A stretch of DNA of 64,000 bases from Vreelandella zhanjiangensis DSM 21076. Its GTDB lineage: Bacteria > Pseudomonadota > Gammaproteobacteria > Pseudomonadales > Halomonadaceae. Location: assembly GCF_000377665.1 (NCBI RefSeq), contig NZ_KB898654.1, positions 149,171 through 213,170 on the forward strand. The letters are read 5' to 3'. The notes beneath the pieces are model-generated. The model saw nothing but the letters and a program-made list of their open reading frames with translations. It did not search any database and had not been told where the DNA came from. Shown one piece after another: positions 16,624-25,570 of this stretch; position 1 is the stretch's first letter, and the number at the start of each line of letters is the position of its first letter. The position numbers and the translations under genes are program-made.

Positions 16624-16770
16624 GAAAACCTCACCTTGCCAAACAAGTTGCTAAAGACGCTGCTAAAGGACCGTTATCGCCTCCCACACAACGACAGGCA
16701 AGAAACGGGCGCGCAATTATTGCTTTGGATAGCACAAAGTCAACGCTTTTTCACACCTTAACTGCCGTAA

Positions 16771-17406
16771 TCAGTGTTTTCTCAGAATAACCGTATCCTT
16801 AGCAGGAAATTCGACTGTTAACTGATGCTTTGCAGCCCACCATTGAAAGGTCGCTTCACTAAAAAAGCACACATGGGTAGGATCATTAATATAGTGCCAG
16901 CGTGAAAAGGCTGCTTGTGTGGTAACGCGCTTGGTCATCAGCCCCAAATAACCGCCGGGGGTAAGCTGGCCAACCAATTGCGCCAATACTTGGCCGGGCA
17001 GTGCCAGATGCTCCAACACTTCTGTGGCGGTAATAAAGTCATAGACATGCTGCAACACTGATGTATCGGGTGCATAGAAAATATCGAAGATGGCCATTGG
17101 ATGGCCGACTTCTTCGAACATTACCGAAAGCGTTGGCCCCGGCCCCGCACCAAAATCCAACCCCTTAGCCCCTTGAGGCAATTTGGCGCGGAGCGGGGTA
17201 AACAATCGGCCGAGAAACGCTCGATATTCCGTATCCTCGGGTGAATTTTGATGCTTATCGTATTCCGCTTTTTCATCCGCTGCGCTTAAATGCTGGTCTG
17301 ACGGCACAAACACCAGCGAACACGTGGCACACTGGTAATAATCACGACGGTGATCCTGGTGATATAAGCTGACTTTCGTTTCGCCACATAGCGGACAGCA
17401 TCGCAT
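16771..17406 (-). CDS. SAM-dependent methyltransferase with N-terminal zinc ribbon
   Basis: A protein of 211 residues. The first about 35 residues form a zinc-ribbon-like pair (CCPLCG ... YYQCATCSLVFV). A class I methyltransferase domain follows, with motif I GLDFGAGPGPTLSVMFEE and a later DFITATEVLEHLALPGQVL. Family members of this layout methylate small or sugar-like substrates; the substrate here is unknown. The ATG at 17406 is preferred because AGAGGA lies 7-8 bp upstream; the frame is open to 17436, but no ribosome site precedes that start. It is divergent from the VOC gene, 44 bp away. Confidence 0.82.
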   Translation of the reverse strand: MRCCPLCGETKVSLYHQDHRRDYYQCATCSLVFVPSDQHLSAADEKAEYDKHQNSPEDTEYRAFLGRLFTPLRAKLPQGAKGLDFGAGPGPTLSVMFEEVGHPMAIFDIFYAPDTSVLQHVYDFITATEVLEHLALPGQVLAQLVGQLTPGGYLGLMTKRVTTQAAFSRWHYINDPTHVCFFSEATFQWWAAKHQLTVEFPAKDTVILRKH

Positions 17407-17450
17407 CGTCGTATCCTCTGGTTTTCGGTTTTGCATTTAAGGAAAGTGGC

Positions 17451-17831
17451 ATGCTCTCAGGACTGGACCATCTTGTAGTGACTGTGACCGATATGGGTCG
17501 CGCGGTTGATTTTTATTCACGCGTTTTGGGGCTGGATGTACGTTATCGCGATGCACAACGGGTAGATTTAATGCTGGGCGACACGGCCTTACGGCTTCAT
17601 CAAACCGATACCGATATCGAGCCGATTTCTGCCACGCCAACCCCAGGCAGCTTAGACCTGTGCCTGCGTTGCCAGCTGCCCCTGGATGAATTTCAACAGC
17701 ACCTGGAAGCACTGGATATCGAGGTTGAACTTGGCCCTGTCGCCCGCCAGGGTGCCAACGGCGCCATTGAGTCTGTTTACCTGCGTGACCCTGATGGCAA
17801 TCTTTTAGAGATCTGCCGCCCAGCCCGTTAA
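17451..17831 (+). CDS. VOC-family protein (glyoxalase/dioxygenase superfamily)
   Basis: A 126-residue protein made of two beta-alpha-beta-beta-beta modules: LDHLVVTVTDMGRAVDFYSRVLGLDV and then GSLDLCLRCQLPLDEFQQHLEALDIEVELGPV. The C-terminus IESVYLRDPDGNLLEICRP is typical of metal-binding VOC proteins, giving candidate metal ligands His7 and the late Glu in LLEI. Members include lactoylglutathione lyases, fosfomycin-resistance-like thiol transferases and ring-cleaving dioxygenases; which applies cannot be told. The start at 17451 has AAGGAAAG upstream. Confidence 0.87.
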   Translation: MLSGLDHLVVTVTDMGRAVDFYSRVLGLDVRYRDAQRVDLMLGDTALRLHQTDTDIEPISATPTPGSLDLCLRCQLPLDEFQQHLEALDIEVELGPVARQGANGAIESVYLRDPDGNLLEICRPAR

Positions 17832-17840
17832 CAACTTCCT

Positions 17841-17892
17841 TGATACCTTGTGGGCCAGCTACTAATGCTTAGCCGCGCCACGCAAGGTATCA
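17841..17892. repeat. Inverted repeat with long loop after the VOC gene
   Basis: TGATACCTTG at 17841-17850 is exactly repeated in inverted form at 17883-17892, with a 32-nt loop containing a smaller GCT/AGC pairing. There is no T-run after it, so it is not a classical terminator. It might be a repetitive extragenic element or an RNA-stabilising hairpin at the end of the VOC transcript. Confidence 0.55.
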
Positions 17893-17951
17893 TAGTGCGC
17901 TTTAAGGGCGTCCGTTTTATTGCCTAAACCGCGTCAAGGGTAGGAAAAGCT

Positions 17952-18353
17952 ATGCATGACAATCGTAACGATTCGCCAATTGAAGGCGAAATAATTTCAG
18001 AACACACAGCTAACGAGCCAGCCAAACAGCCTGATACCACTATGGCTTTGGTGGTTTACGCGCTTTACCTGGCAAGCTTTGTCGTAGGTTTCACCTCGGT
18101 AATAGGTGTCATCATTGCCTATATGTATCAAGGCAAAGGCCCAGCCTGGCTAGACGAGCATTACCGCTATCAGGTCCGCACGTTCTGGATCGGTTTGCTG
18201 TACGCAAGTGTGGCTTTCCTGCTCACCTTTGTGCTGATCGGCTTTCCGCTGTTACTGGCGCTCGCAGTCTGGTTTATCGTTCGCTGCGTCAAAGGGTTCA
18301 AAGGCCTGCAGGAAAAACGTGCCCCGACTAACGTAGGCAGCTGGTTACTGTAA
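17952..18353 (+). CDS. DUF4870-like small membrane protein
   Basis: A 133-residue inner-membrane protein. A hydrophilic N-terminal stretch of about 28 residues precedes three hydrophobic helices (about 30-55, 75-97 and 97-115). The middle segment WLDEHYRYQVRTFWIGLLY is the hallmark of the DUF4870/Tic20-like family (short proteins with an acidic-aromatic HxxxQ loop). The C-terminal CVKGFKGLQEKRAP is also family-like. No function is established. The stop is 3 bp before the start of the LpxL-like gene, so the two are probably co-transcribed. Confidence 0.8.
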   Translation: MHDNRNDSPIEGEIISEHTANEPAKQPDTTMALVVYALYLASFVVGFTSVIGVIIAYMYQGKGPAWLDEHYRYQVRTFWIGLLYASVAFLLTFVLIGFPLLLALAVWFIVRCVKGFKGLQEKRAPTNVGSWLL

Positions 18354-18356
18354 CGC

Positions 18357-19292
18357 ATGACGGAACACGCAACGACATCCCGTAAGCGCTTCTCCCAAGC
18401 CACGGCAATTGCGTGGCTTTGGCGAAAGCTTTCACGCTGGCCCCTACCGCGCCTGTGGCGCTTCGCCTCAACGCTTGGCCCTCTTGTTCACCGGTTTAGC
18501 AAGCGCGAGCGAAAGGTAACGGATATCAACCTTAAAGTGGTGTATCCAGAGCTCAGTGATCATCAGCGTATGGCGCTCGCCAAGCAGAGCCTGCGCCACT
18601 CGACCGCTACCATGATGGAGCTGGGCTATGCCTGGATGGCAGAACCCGCACGCATTGAGGCGGGCATTGTAGAGGTGCATGGGCGCGACAAGCTGGATAC
18701 AGCCCGGGCGGAAGGCCGTGGTGTGATCGTCTTGGCACCGCACTTTGGTAACTGGGAAGTACTCAACTTCTGGCTGTCCAGTCACTTCCCGTTCACCGCC
18801 ATGTACGAGCCACCCAAAATAGCGGACCTTGAGCCGATTATCCGCCATGGCCGTGAACGTATGGGGGCACAGCTGGTTCCCACCAATTCACGGGGGGTAG
18901 CGGCACTTCTCAAGGCGCTTAAACGCAGCGAAGCCATCGGCATTCTGCCCGACCAGGAGCCCGACTGGGGCAGCGGTGTGTTTGCGCCTTTTTATGGGCG
19001 TAATGCTTACACCGCCACGCTTTTACCCAAGCTGGTCGCCCGCACCCAAGCACGCGTGGTCACCGGCGTTGCCCTGCGTCTTCCAGGCCGCGGCTTTGCG
19101 ATCCACTTTCTGGATGCCGACGAGCGTGTGTATAGCGCTGAAGAAGCGGAATCAGCCGTTGGCGTCAATGCAAGTGTTGAAGCATCGATTGCGCTCGATC
19201 CTGCCCAGTACCAGTGGGAGTACAAGCGCTACCGGAAAGTCGTCGAAGAACAGCAACAGCACCCGCAAGCCAATGACTTTCGGCTTTACTGA
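18357..19292 (+). CDS. LpxL/LpxM-like lysophospholipid or lipid A acyltransferase
   Basis: A 311-residue inner-membrane acyltransferase (E. coli LpxL is 306). An N-terminal hydrophobic/basic region precedes the catalytic HX4E motif APHFGNWEVLNFW (about residues 125-137). The conserved YEPPKIADLEPIIRHGRERMG and GILPDQEPDWGSGVFAPFYGR segments then follow. In the family it transfers an acyl chain from acyl-ACP to lipid A precursor at the cytoplasmic face. Whether it is the laurate or myristate transferase cannot be told. It overlaps the convergent sulfatase-fold gene by 7 bp. Confidence 0.88.
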   Translation: MTEHATTSRKRFSQATAIAWLWRKLSRWPLPRLWRFASTLGPLVHRFSKRERKVTDINLKVVYPELSDHQRMALAKQSLRHSTATMMELGYAWMAEPARIEAGIVEVHGRDKLDTARAEGRGVIVLAPHFGNWEVLNFWLSSHFPFTAMYEPPKIADLEPIIRHGRERMGAQLVPTNSRGVAALLKALKRSEAIGILPDQEPDWGSGVFAPFYGRNAYTATLLPKLVARTQARVVTGVALRLPGRGFAIHFLDADERVYSAEEAESAVGVNASVEASIALDPAQYQWEYKRYRKVVEEQQQHPQANDFRLY

Positions 19293-20890
19293 GACAACTG
19301 CCCCGTTTCCAGAGAAGCTTCTTCACCAAACCCTTCACGCAGCCAGTGACGTAGCTGGCTCATTTTGGCGGCGTCTTGGGGGTTGTCCAAAGGCGGCAAC
19401 GTGCCGTCGATAAATCCATGCGCGCGAAATGGTGCTAACAGCCTGACATCTCCGCTAATAATATGTACCGGTACCGCATTGCTGGCGTTGTCGCCGGTGA
19501 TGAGCGGCGCGGGCTGATGATCGCCAAGTACGATAAGCAGCGTATTGTCATCCACTACTCTTTCCGCCCAGCGTCCGGTGACATCTACAGCGTAGTCGAC
19601 AGAGCGGCCATAGTGCTCGCGAACCCGCTCAACATCCTGCCAAAGTACCTCTGGCGGGTCACCTGCATGCTCCCAGGGCGCAAAAATAGCGCCATCGCCT
19701 ATCGTCGACCAGTCTTCAATAACCGGCAAAATGGGCGTCCAGGGGGCATGGCTGGAGATCAACGCCATCTGAGCAAACACGGGCATATCGCCCAGCAGAT
19801 ATCGCTGCGTATAGTCGAGTGTGAATTGATCCGGCATGGTGACCCAGTTCAAGGCAGGGCCTGCATAGTCGATATCCTTTGCTGCAAAAATATCGTCAAA
19901 GCCATACATTTCACCCTCCGGCCAGGCAAGCGTAATCGCGGGCATAATACTCAGCGTGCGCTGGCCGGTTGCTTTAAAATCATCGATCAGGGTTGAGGTT
20001 TCGCTATTGAGCATTAACCGGTACCACAGCTGGTTATCGATCCAACGCCCGCTGAGTAGCGTGGCATGCGCCAGCCACGACTGCCCACCCTGAATAGGCG
20101 CTTGCAGCAATCCCGAGACAACATGAAGATTGCGCTTGGCTAACCTCTGCTCCATGGATGCAAGCGTAGGAAGCAGCAAGTCGCTATAGCGCGTATCGTT
20201 AAGTGCCGATATCCCATAAGATTCAACAAAGGTGAGCAACACGTTGTGACCCTCAAGCCCCAGAAGCGGCTGCGCTTCAAGAGGTGCTGAGTCAAGTTGC
20301 TCGGAAAACGTCAGCCGCGCCTGATGAGTCACGCTTACCTGATGCCACTGAAAGCGTGTTGCCTCAGCCATGGGCAGTGACGAATAGTGCCCTAACGGTT
20401 TCCCTGTGCTATCGGCTATGCCCAGGCCCAGAGCAACCACTAACATGCAAAGGGCTACCGCTCCTTTTACACGATGCCCCCACAGAGGACGTGCTGGAAG
20501 CAGTAAGCAAAGCAGCCCCCCCAATATCCCCACCAGCAAGACGGCGCCGACAAGCATTGCGCAAACTGCCCATATTTGGCCTACATTACCTACCAGTAAA
20601 TTAAAAATTGAGCGCACCAAAGGGAGATCTAAATACAGGTTAAGGGGCCGCCCAAATGCCGCGTAAGTGGCTGCATTGCCTAGATTAGCAACGGTTACCA
20701 AGGCAACCCAGCTGATCAGGGCTACTCCCAGTACGCGCCGACCATAACCGACGGGAAGTATCAGCATAAGCGGCACGATGACCCATGCTTCCCAGGCGAC
20801 AAGAGGCTGCCCAATGGTGCCAAAGCGCCACCACAAGGGGGCCACAAGCAGTAAATTGAGTGCTAGTGCACCAACCAATAATCGCAACAT
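19286..20890 (-). CDS. Membrane-anchored sulfatase/phosphatase-fold transferase (OpgB/LtaS-like superfamily)
   Basis: A 534-residue protein with about five N-terminal transmembrane helices (1-165) and a large periplasmic alkaline-phosphatase-superfamily domain. Metal-site segments are LLTFVESYG, GGQSWLAHATLLSG (candidate Ser nucleophile, where phosphoglycerol transferases have Thr) and IVLGDHQPAP near the C-terminus. The family includes phosphoglycerol transferases (OpgB) and phosphoethanolamine transferases. Its position, divergent from opgG-opgH, suggests it decorates periplasmic glucans, but this is an inference. Its start lies 204 bp from opgG with A/T-rich sequence between. Confidence 0.75.
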   Translation of the reverse strand: MLRLLVGALALNLLLVAPLWWRFGTIGQPLVAWEAWVIVPLMLILPVGYGRRVLGVALISWVALVTVANLGNAATYAAFGRPLNLYLDLPLVRSIFNLLVGNVGQIWAVCAMLVGAVLLVGILGGLLCLLLPARPLWGHRVKGAVALCMLVVALGLGIADSTGKPLGHYSSLPMAEATRFQWHQVSVTHQARLTFSEQLDSAPLEAQPLLGLEGHNVLLTFVESYGISALNDTRYSDLLLPTLASMEQRLAKRNLHVVSGLLQAPIQGGQSWLAHATLLSGRWIDNQLWYRLMLNSETSTLIDDFKATGQRTLSIMPAITLAWPEGEMYGFDDIFAAKDIDYAGPALNWVTMPDQFTLDYTQRYLLGDMPVFAQMALISSHAPWTPILPVIEDWSTIGDGAIFAPWEHAGDPPEVLWQDVERVREHYGRSVDYAVDVTGRWAERVVDDNTLLIVLGDHQPAPLITGDNASNAVPVHIISGDVRLLAPFRAHGFIDGTLPPLDNPQDAAKMSQLRHWLREGFGEEASLETGQLSQ

Positions 20891-21094
20891 AATAGGTTCG
20901 AGACCCTCTCAAGAGGCGGGCAATCAACAGGACGGGCGACCTTACTTAGCCGTATCAAAAAACGTCGAATGAACGACCTTACGTTAAATAAACTGTGTGC
21001 ATAAAGCACTAAACGTATAATATTTGTATTAAAAAAACATTTTAATTAGCTTTATATAGCTTTCTTCAAGGCAGCATTCGAAAGGAAATCGTTT

Positions 21095-22642
21095 ATGCGC
21101 TGTACGAACATGAAAAGTACAAATACTGGAAAATGGATGTTGTTGCTCGGCTGCTTTACAGCGCTACCTCTGCCTGTCAACGCTAATGAAGATGAACACT
21201 TTAATCGGGTCATTGAGCGAGCCCAGGAGCTTGCCGAACATACTTACCAAGCGCCGGAAGAGTCGCTTCCCCCAGCCTTACAAGACGTTAATTACGATAC
21301 CTACCGACAAATACGCTTTGCGCCTGAAAAAGCGTATTGGCGTGATGAAAGCCTCTTCAATCTACAGCTATTTCACAGCGGTTTCATATTTCAAACGCCC
21401 ATCACCCTTAATATCATCGAGAACGACACGGTAACCCCCCTGCCTTTTTCAAGCGATGATTTCCAGTACGATGACGATGCCCAGGCTCTTCTGGAACAGG
21501 ATCTGACCGGCAGTGGCCACGCCGGATTTCGGTTGCATTATCCGCTTAACAACGAAGACTACGCCGATGAATTCGCGGTCTTTTTAGGTGCCAGCTATTT
21601 TCGCTTGACGGGTCAAGGTCAAACATATGGGCTCTCCACGCGTGGGCTCGCCATTGATACGGCATCCCCCGAGGGCGAAGAGTTTCCGGCATTTCGAGAA
21701 TTCTGGCTTTATAAGCCCGGTGCGGATGACGATGAAATAACCCTTCTCGCTCTGCTGGATAGCCCGTCTTTAAGCGGCGCCTATCGGATTACGCTACACC
21801 CGGGTGAGCAAACAGATGCGGAAATTGATGCTCGGCTCTTTGCGCGTAGCGATATTGCCAAGTTAGGTATTGCTCCGCTGACCAGCATGTATGCTTTTGG
21901 GGAAGCCAGCGACGAGCGCCCTGATGACTTTCGCCCTCAGGTACATGACTCTGACGGCCTGTTGATCCATACCGGCGCGAATGAGTGGATTTGGCGCCCG
22001 CTGAGCAACCCAAAAAATGTACACACTTCAAGCTTTGTGGACGACGCTCCGAACGGTTTTGGGTTAATGCAACGCCAGCGCAACTTTGATCGCTACCTGG
22101 ATATGGAGGCCCAGTACCATCTGCGGCCCAGCCAATGGGTAGCCCCTATCGAACCATGGGGTGCAGGGCATGTTGAGCTGGTGGAGATCCCTACGCCAGA
22201 TGAAACCTTCGATAATATTGTGGCTTACTGGGTTGCCGATGAACCGCTCAAAGCCGGCGAATCACGTAAGCTTCATTACCATACCTACACGCTCAATGGT
22301 GTCCCTGAAGCGCATACGCTTGGCCAGGTCATTCGCACTCGCCATGGCACTGCCAACATCCCAGGAACCGGTGTAGATAATGCACTAAAGCGCCAATTTA
22401 TTGTCGACTTCCAAGGTGGGCAGCTTAACGATATCGCCGCGGATCAACCTGTCGAGCTTGAAATTAGCACGCAGGCAGGAGAAGTGAGTGCATCGCACGT
22501 GATGCCGCTACCCGACAATGCTTGGCGCGCCAGCTTTCGCATAGAGTCTCATAATGAACCTAGCGATATTCGCCTGCGTTTAATGCTTAACGGCCAGCCG
22601 ATTAGCGAAACCTGGAACTATGTGTGGTATCCCGATGCATAA
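21095..22642 (+). CDS. opgG: OpgG, periplasmic glucan biosynthesis protein G
   Basis: A periplasmic protein of 515 residues with a signal peptide (MLLLGCFTALPLPVNA, ending about residue 31). The MdoG-type domains follow: an N-terminal beta-sandwich containing FNLQLFHSGFIFQTPITLNII and RLTGQGQTYGLSTRGLAIDT, then a domain with EWIWRPLSNPKNVHTSSF and FGLMQRQRNFDRYLDMEA. OpgG is required for synthesis of osmoregulated glucans and is thought to shape beta-1,6 branching. It is preceded by a good ribosome site (AAAGGAA at 21080-21086) and its 3' end overlaps opgH by 23 bp. Confidence 0.95.
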   Translation: MRCTNMKSTNTGKWMLLLGCFTALPLPVNANEDEHFNRVIERAQELAEHTYQAPEESLPPALQDVNYDTYRQIRFAPEKAYWRDESLFNLQLFHSGFIFQTPITLNIIENDTVTPLPFSSDDFQYDDDAQALLEQDLTGSGHAGFRLHYPLNNEDYADEFAVFLGASYFRLTGQGQTYGLSTRGLAIDTASPEGEEFPAFREFWLYKPGADDDEITLLALLDSPSLSGAYRITLHPGEQTDAEIDARLFARSDIAKLGIAPLTSMYAFGEASDERPDDFRPQVHDSDGLLIHTGANEWIWRPLSNPKNVHTSSFVDDAPNGFGLMQRQRNFDRYLDMEAQYHLRPSQWVAPIEPWGAGHVELVEIPTPDETFDNIVAYWVADEPLKAGESRKLHYHTYTLNGVPEAHTLGQVIRTRHGTANIPGTGVDNALKRQFIVDFQGGQLNDIAADQPVELEISTQAGEVSASHVMPLPDNAWRASFRIESHNEPSDIRLRLMLNGQPISETWNYVWYPDA

Positions 22643-24677
22643 AAAAAACGAACGCCGACCAGCACCATTACAAAAACGATCACAAGAACAGTCCCAAGAA
22701 CTTGCATCTGAACTAGCGCCCTCGATCCCATGGCTCGGGTTTCGCCGCATCCTTCTAGCCGTGCTGGTATTAAGCTCCAGCATTGCTGGCTGCGTGTCGA
22801 TGTATCATGTCATTTCCAACCTGGGGATAGGCTGGCAGATCACCATGCTGGTGCTGTTTGCTCTTACCTTCACCTGGATCGCCCTAGCCTTCTGGGGAGC
22901 CGTCTTCGGGTTTTTGGTTTGCCTGTTGCGGCGCGACCCCTTGAGCCTACGTCGGCAGGTACCGCTTGAGCCTAACGGCAGTTTATTGGTTAGCCGCACA
23001 GCGCTTGTGATGCCAATTTATGCAGAGCCCCCTATTCCCACTATCGCGGGGCTTGAAGCTACCTGTCGCTCGTTGATTGAGCAGGCAAAAACGCCGGATA
23101 ACCATATTGAAACGCCGCTCAGCGAGCACTTTGAAGTATTTATTCTGAGCGACACCCAGGATGCCGAGAAGGCCAAAGTGGAAGCCGCCCATGTGGTTGC
23201 CTTGCAGCAGCGCCTGGCTGGCCAGCTATCGGTTCATTACCGGCGCCGGGAGAACAACCTGGGCCGTAAAGCGGGCAATATTGCTGAATTTTGCTGCCGC
23301 TGGGGGCGCCGTTATGACTACATGGTGGTACTCGACGCCGATAGTCTCATGAGCGGTGCAACGCTATTGAAGCTTGTCCACCGCATGCAGCGTCAGCCAA
23401 GCGTTGGCTTGATTCAAACCGTGCCGATTCCGGTTGGCCAACGTACGCTGTTTGGTCTGTTTACCCAGTTTGCCTCAGCACTGTACAGCCCGATGCTGGC
23501 AGCAGGGCAAAGCTTTTGGCAGGGCGATGCTGCTAACTACTGGGGACATAATGCTATTGTCCGTACCCGGGCGTTTATGGCAAGCGCAGGGTTACCCATG
23601 CTGTCTGGCAAACCGCCGCTGGGAGGCGAAATTCTGAGCCACGACTTTGTAGAAGCTGCGCTACTCAAAAGAAGCGGCTGGCAGGTTTTGCTGGATACGT
23701 CGGCGACTACCGCTGTTTCAAGCCATAACCCTTACGCCAGCGCCTCCCACAATAGTTTTGAGGCAATGCCCAGCAACATGCTCGACTTTGCCAAGCGTGA
23801 CCGTCGCTGGCTACAGGGCAACTTGCAACATTTACGTCTACTGACAGGTGCCGGGTTTCATACTCTCAGCCGGCTGCACTTCTTGTTCGGCGCGTTTGCC
23901 TACCTATCGTCTTTGGTTTGGCTTGGCTTGCTGGTCTGTACAAGCCTGTTGGTGGGCTACCAGGCTATCGATGACACACCCGAGCAGATACTCCCCCAGT
24001 CGCTTTCCGTCGGGCTACTGTTCATTACCTTAGGTATGTTGCTGGCGCCCAAATTTCTGGGTTTGCTACTGGCGTTTATTCAGTGCCCACATGCGTTTGG
24101 TGGCCGGATCCGGCTGCTGACAAGCGCGGTGCTGGAGATACTTTTTGCCGCGCTAATCGCCCCGTTGATGATGGCCTGCCACAGCCTTTTTATTATTAAC
24201 GTCTTAGTAGGTGGCTCTATCGAGTGGCAAACCCAGCCGCGGGGCGAACGTTCGTTACGCTGGCGAGAGGTATGGCAGCATGCGGGCTGGATGACGCTGT
24301 GTGGCCTTGCCTGGTCAGGCGGCGTCATGCTGTTTTCGCCCACCGCCTTCGGTTGGTTAACGCCGGCCTGGCTGGGTTTGGTCGCGGCAGTGCCGATTAT
24401 CAAATATTCGAGCAGCAGCACATGGGGCGGGGTGCTTAGTCAGCGCTTAGGGCTTTTGCAAACGCCTAGTGTCAGTTTAAGCCCACCACTGCTGGACGAG
24501 TTTAATGCTCTGATGGCGCGCGATAGCTCAACGCTGCCGCCAGCCGAAGACGGCGCTACGCTAAGCCTGAACGCACTGCCCTGTGAGCTATCGGGCGATA
24601 TGCCGTGTCAGTCGCTTTATCAGTTTAATGCGCAAACAGTAGCGTCCCCCGAGCCTCAAGCAAAAGAGCCTAATTAA
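22620..24677 (+). CDS. opgH: OpgH, glucan glucosyltransferase
   Basis: A 685-residue inner-membrane processive glycosyltransferase (GT2) that polymerises the beta-1,2-glucan backbone from UDP-glucose. Two N-terminal helices (about 40-60 and 75-100) precede the catalytic domain, which carries LVMPIYAEPPIPTIAGLEAT, VVLDADSLM (Asp-x-Asp) and FAKRDRRWLQGN. Four to five C-terminal helices follow. E. coli OpgH is about 847 residues; this one lacks the longer N-terminal cytoplasmic region, as in other short forms. The start at 22620 overlaps opgG; a start at 22635 is also possible. Confidence 0.93.
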   Translation: MCGIPMHKKNERRPAPLQKRSQEQSQELASELAPSIPWLGFRRILLAVLVLSSSIAGCVSMYHVISNLGIGWQITMLVLFALTFTWIALAFWGAVFGFLVCLLRRDPLSLRRQVPLEPNGSLLVSRTALVMPIYAEPPIPTIAGLEATCRSLIEQAKTPDNHIETPLSEHFEVFILSDTQDAEKAKVEAAHVVALQQRLAGQLSVHYRRRENNLGRKAGNIAEFCCRWGRRYDYMVVLDADSLMSGATLLKLVHRMQRQPSVGLIQTVPIPVGQRTLFGLFTQFASALYSPMLAAGQSFWQGDAANYWGHNAIVRTRAFMASAGLPMLSGKPPLGGEILSHDFVEAALLKRSGWQVLLDTSATTAVSSHNPYASASHNSFEAMPSNMLDFAKRDRRWLQGNLQHLRLLTGAGFHTLSRLHFLFGAFAYLSSLVWLGLLVCTSLLVGYQAIDDTPEQILPQSLSVGLLFITLGMLLAPKFLGLLLAFIQCPHAFGGRIRLLTSAVLEILFAALIAPLMMACHSLFIINVLVGGSIEWQTQPRGERSLRWREVWQHAGWMTLCGLAWSGGVMLFSPTAFGWLTPAWLGLVAAVPIIKYSSSSTWGGVLSQRLGLLQTPSVSLSPPLLDEFNALMARDSSTLPPAEDGATLSLNALPCELSGDMPCQSLYQFNAQTVASPEPQAKEPN

Positions 24678-24702
24678 TGCTTAGCCATTGACTGGGTTGG
24701 TA

Positions 24703-24734
24703 AGCACCAAAGCGAGGCAACCCGCTTTGGTGCT
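24703..24734. terminator. Hairpin after opgH
   Basis: A perfect 12-bp stem (AGCACCAAAGCG with CGCTTTGGTGCT) with an 8-nt loop. It has no T-run, so it may be a weak or factor-dependent terminator. It lies between the opgH stop (24677) and the creatininase start (24772). Its location argues against an earlier creatininase start at 24688. Confidence 0.65.
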
Positions 24735-24771
24735 AATACATTCAAGCTTACAGGCGCAGGATTTAAAATTT

Positions 24772-25551
24772 ATGATTTACCATTGGCAGACGCTGACCAC
24801 CCCTGAATTGGCCGCTCTAGCGGAGCGCGACCCGGTCGCCGTTTTGGTGTTGGGGGCCATAGAGCAGCACGGCACTCACCTGCCTCTGGGCACAGACCTT
24901 ATCATCGGCGAAGGGCTGCAGGCCGCTATGCTTGGCTTTCTCGACCCCGCACTGGATGTTGTTTGCCTACCACCTATTGCGGTGGGCGCAAGCGACGAGC
25001 ACGCCAACTTTGCAGGCACGTTAAGCCTTCCGGCACCGCTCGCCATAGCGACGCTTGAAGCATATGGCGAAAGCGTTTCGCGGGCTGGCATTCAGCGTTT
25101 GGTGTTAATCAATAGCCATGGCGGTAACAAGGCCATCATGGATTTGGCGTCGCTCACCTTGCGTAAGCGTTTTGCCATGCGCGTCGTTAAAGCAACCTAT
25201 ACCCGCCTGCCGCCGCTTGAAGGGGCTATCAATGCCGACGAGCTGCGCTATGGCTTACATGGCGGACTGCTGGAAACCGCCATGATGCAATACCTCGCGC
25301 CAGCCTCGGTGAAGCTGGAGGGCTATCAAACCGCCCCGCTTGGCACCCTGCAGAATAATCAGCTGCTAGGGCCGGAAGGCGCGGCCGGGTTTGCCTGGCT
25401 TGCCGAAGACCTCAGCCAACACGGTGTGGCAGGCGATGCCCGCCAGGCAAACGCCGCATTGGGTGAGCGCTTGGTACAACATTACGCTAACCAACTGGCA
25501 ATCGTAGTGGCTGAAACCGCCCGCCTGCCCACGTTATCTCAAAAATCCTAG
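24772..25551 (+). CDS. Creatininase-family amidohydrolase (ArfB-like)
   Basis: A 259-residue metal-dependent amidohydrolase (creatininase fold). The metal ligands are visible: GAIEQHGTHLPLGTD (Glu, His and Asp), SDEHANFAGT (His), NSHGGN and LHGGLLETAMM (Glu). Known family members hydrolyse creatinine, N-formamides (archaeal ArfB deformylates the product of a GTP cyclohydrolase in riboflavin biosynthesis) or peptide-like amides. It is convergent with a GTP cyclohydrolase II gene 19 bp away, which makes an ArfB-like role attractive but unproven. The start at 24772 (MIYHWQ) is chosen because the frame upstream crosses the hairpin. Confidence 0.82.
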   Translation: MIYHWQTLTTPELAALAERDPVAVLVLGAIEQHGTHLPLGTDLIIGEGLQAAMLGFLDPALDVVCLPPIAVGASDEHANFAGTLSLPAPLAIATLEAYGESVSRAGIQRLVLINSHGGNKAIMDLASLTLRKRFAMRVVKATYTRLPPLEGAINADELRYGLHGGLLETAMMQYLAPASVKLEGYQTAPLGTLQNNQLLGPEGAAGFAWLAEDLSQHGVAGDARQANAALGERLVQHYANQLAIVVAETARLPTLSQKS

Positions 25552-25570
25552 TGTTAGAGCAGTGTGGCCG

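Noticed and set aside
24688..24771. Earlier start for the creatininase gene
   Set aside because: The upstream frame crosses a perfect 12-bp hairpin, and the family normally starts near MIYHWQ.
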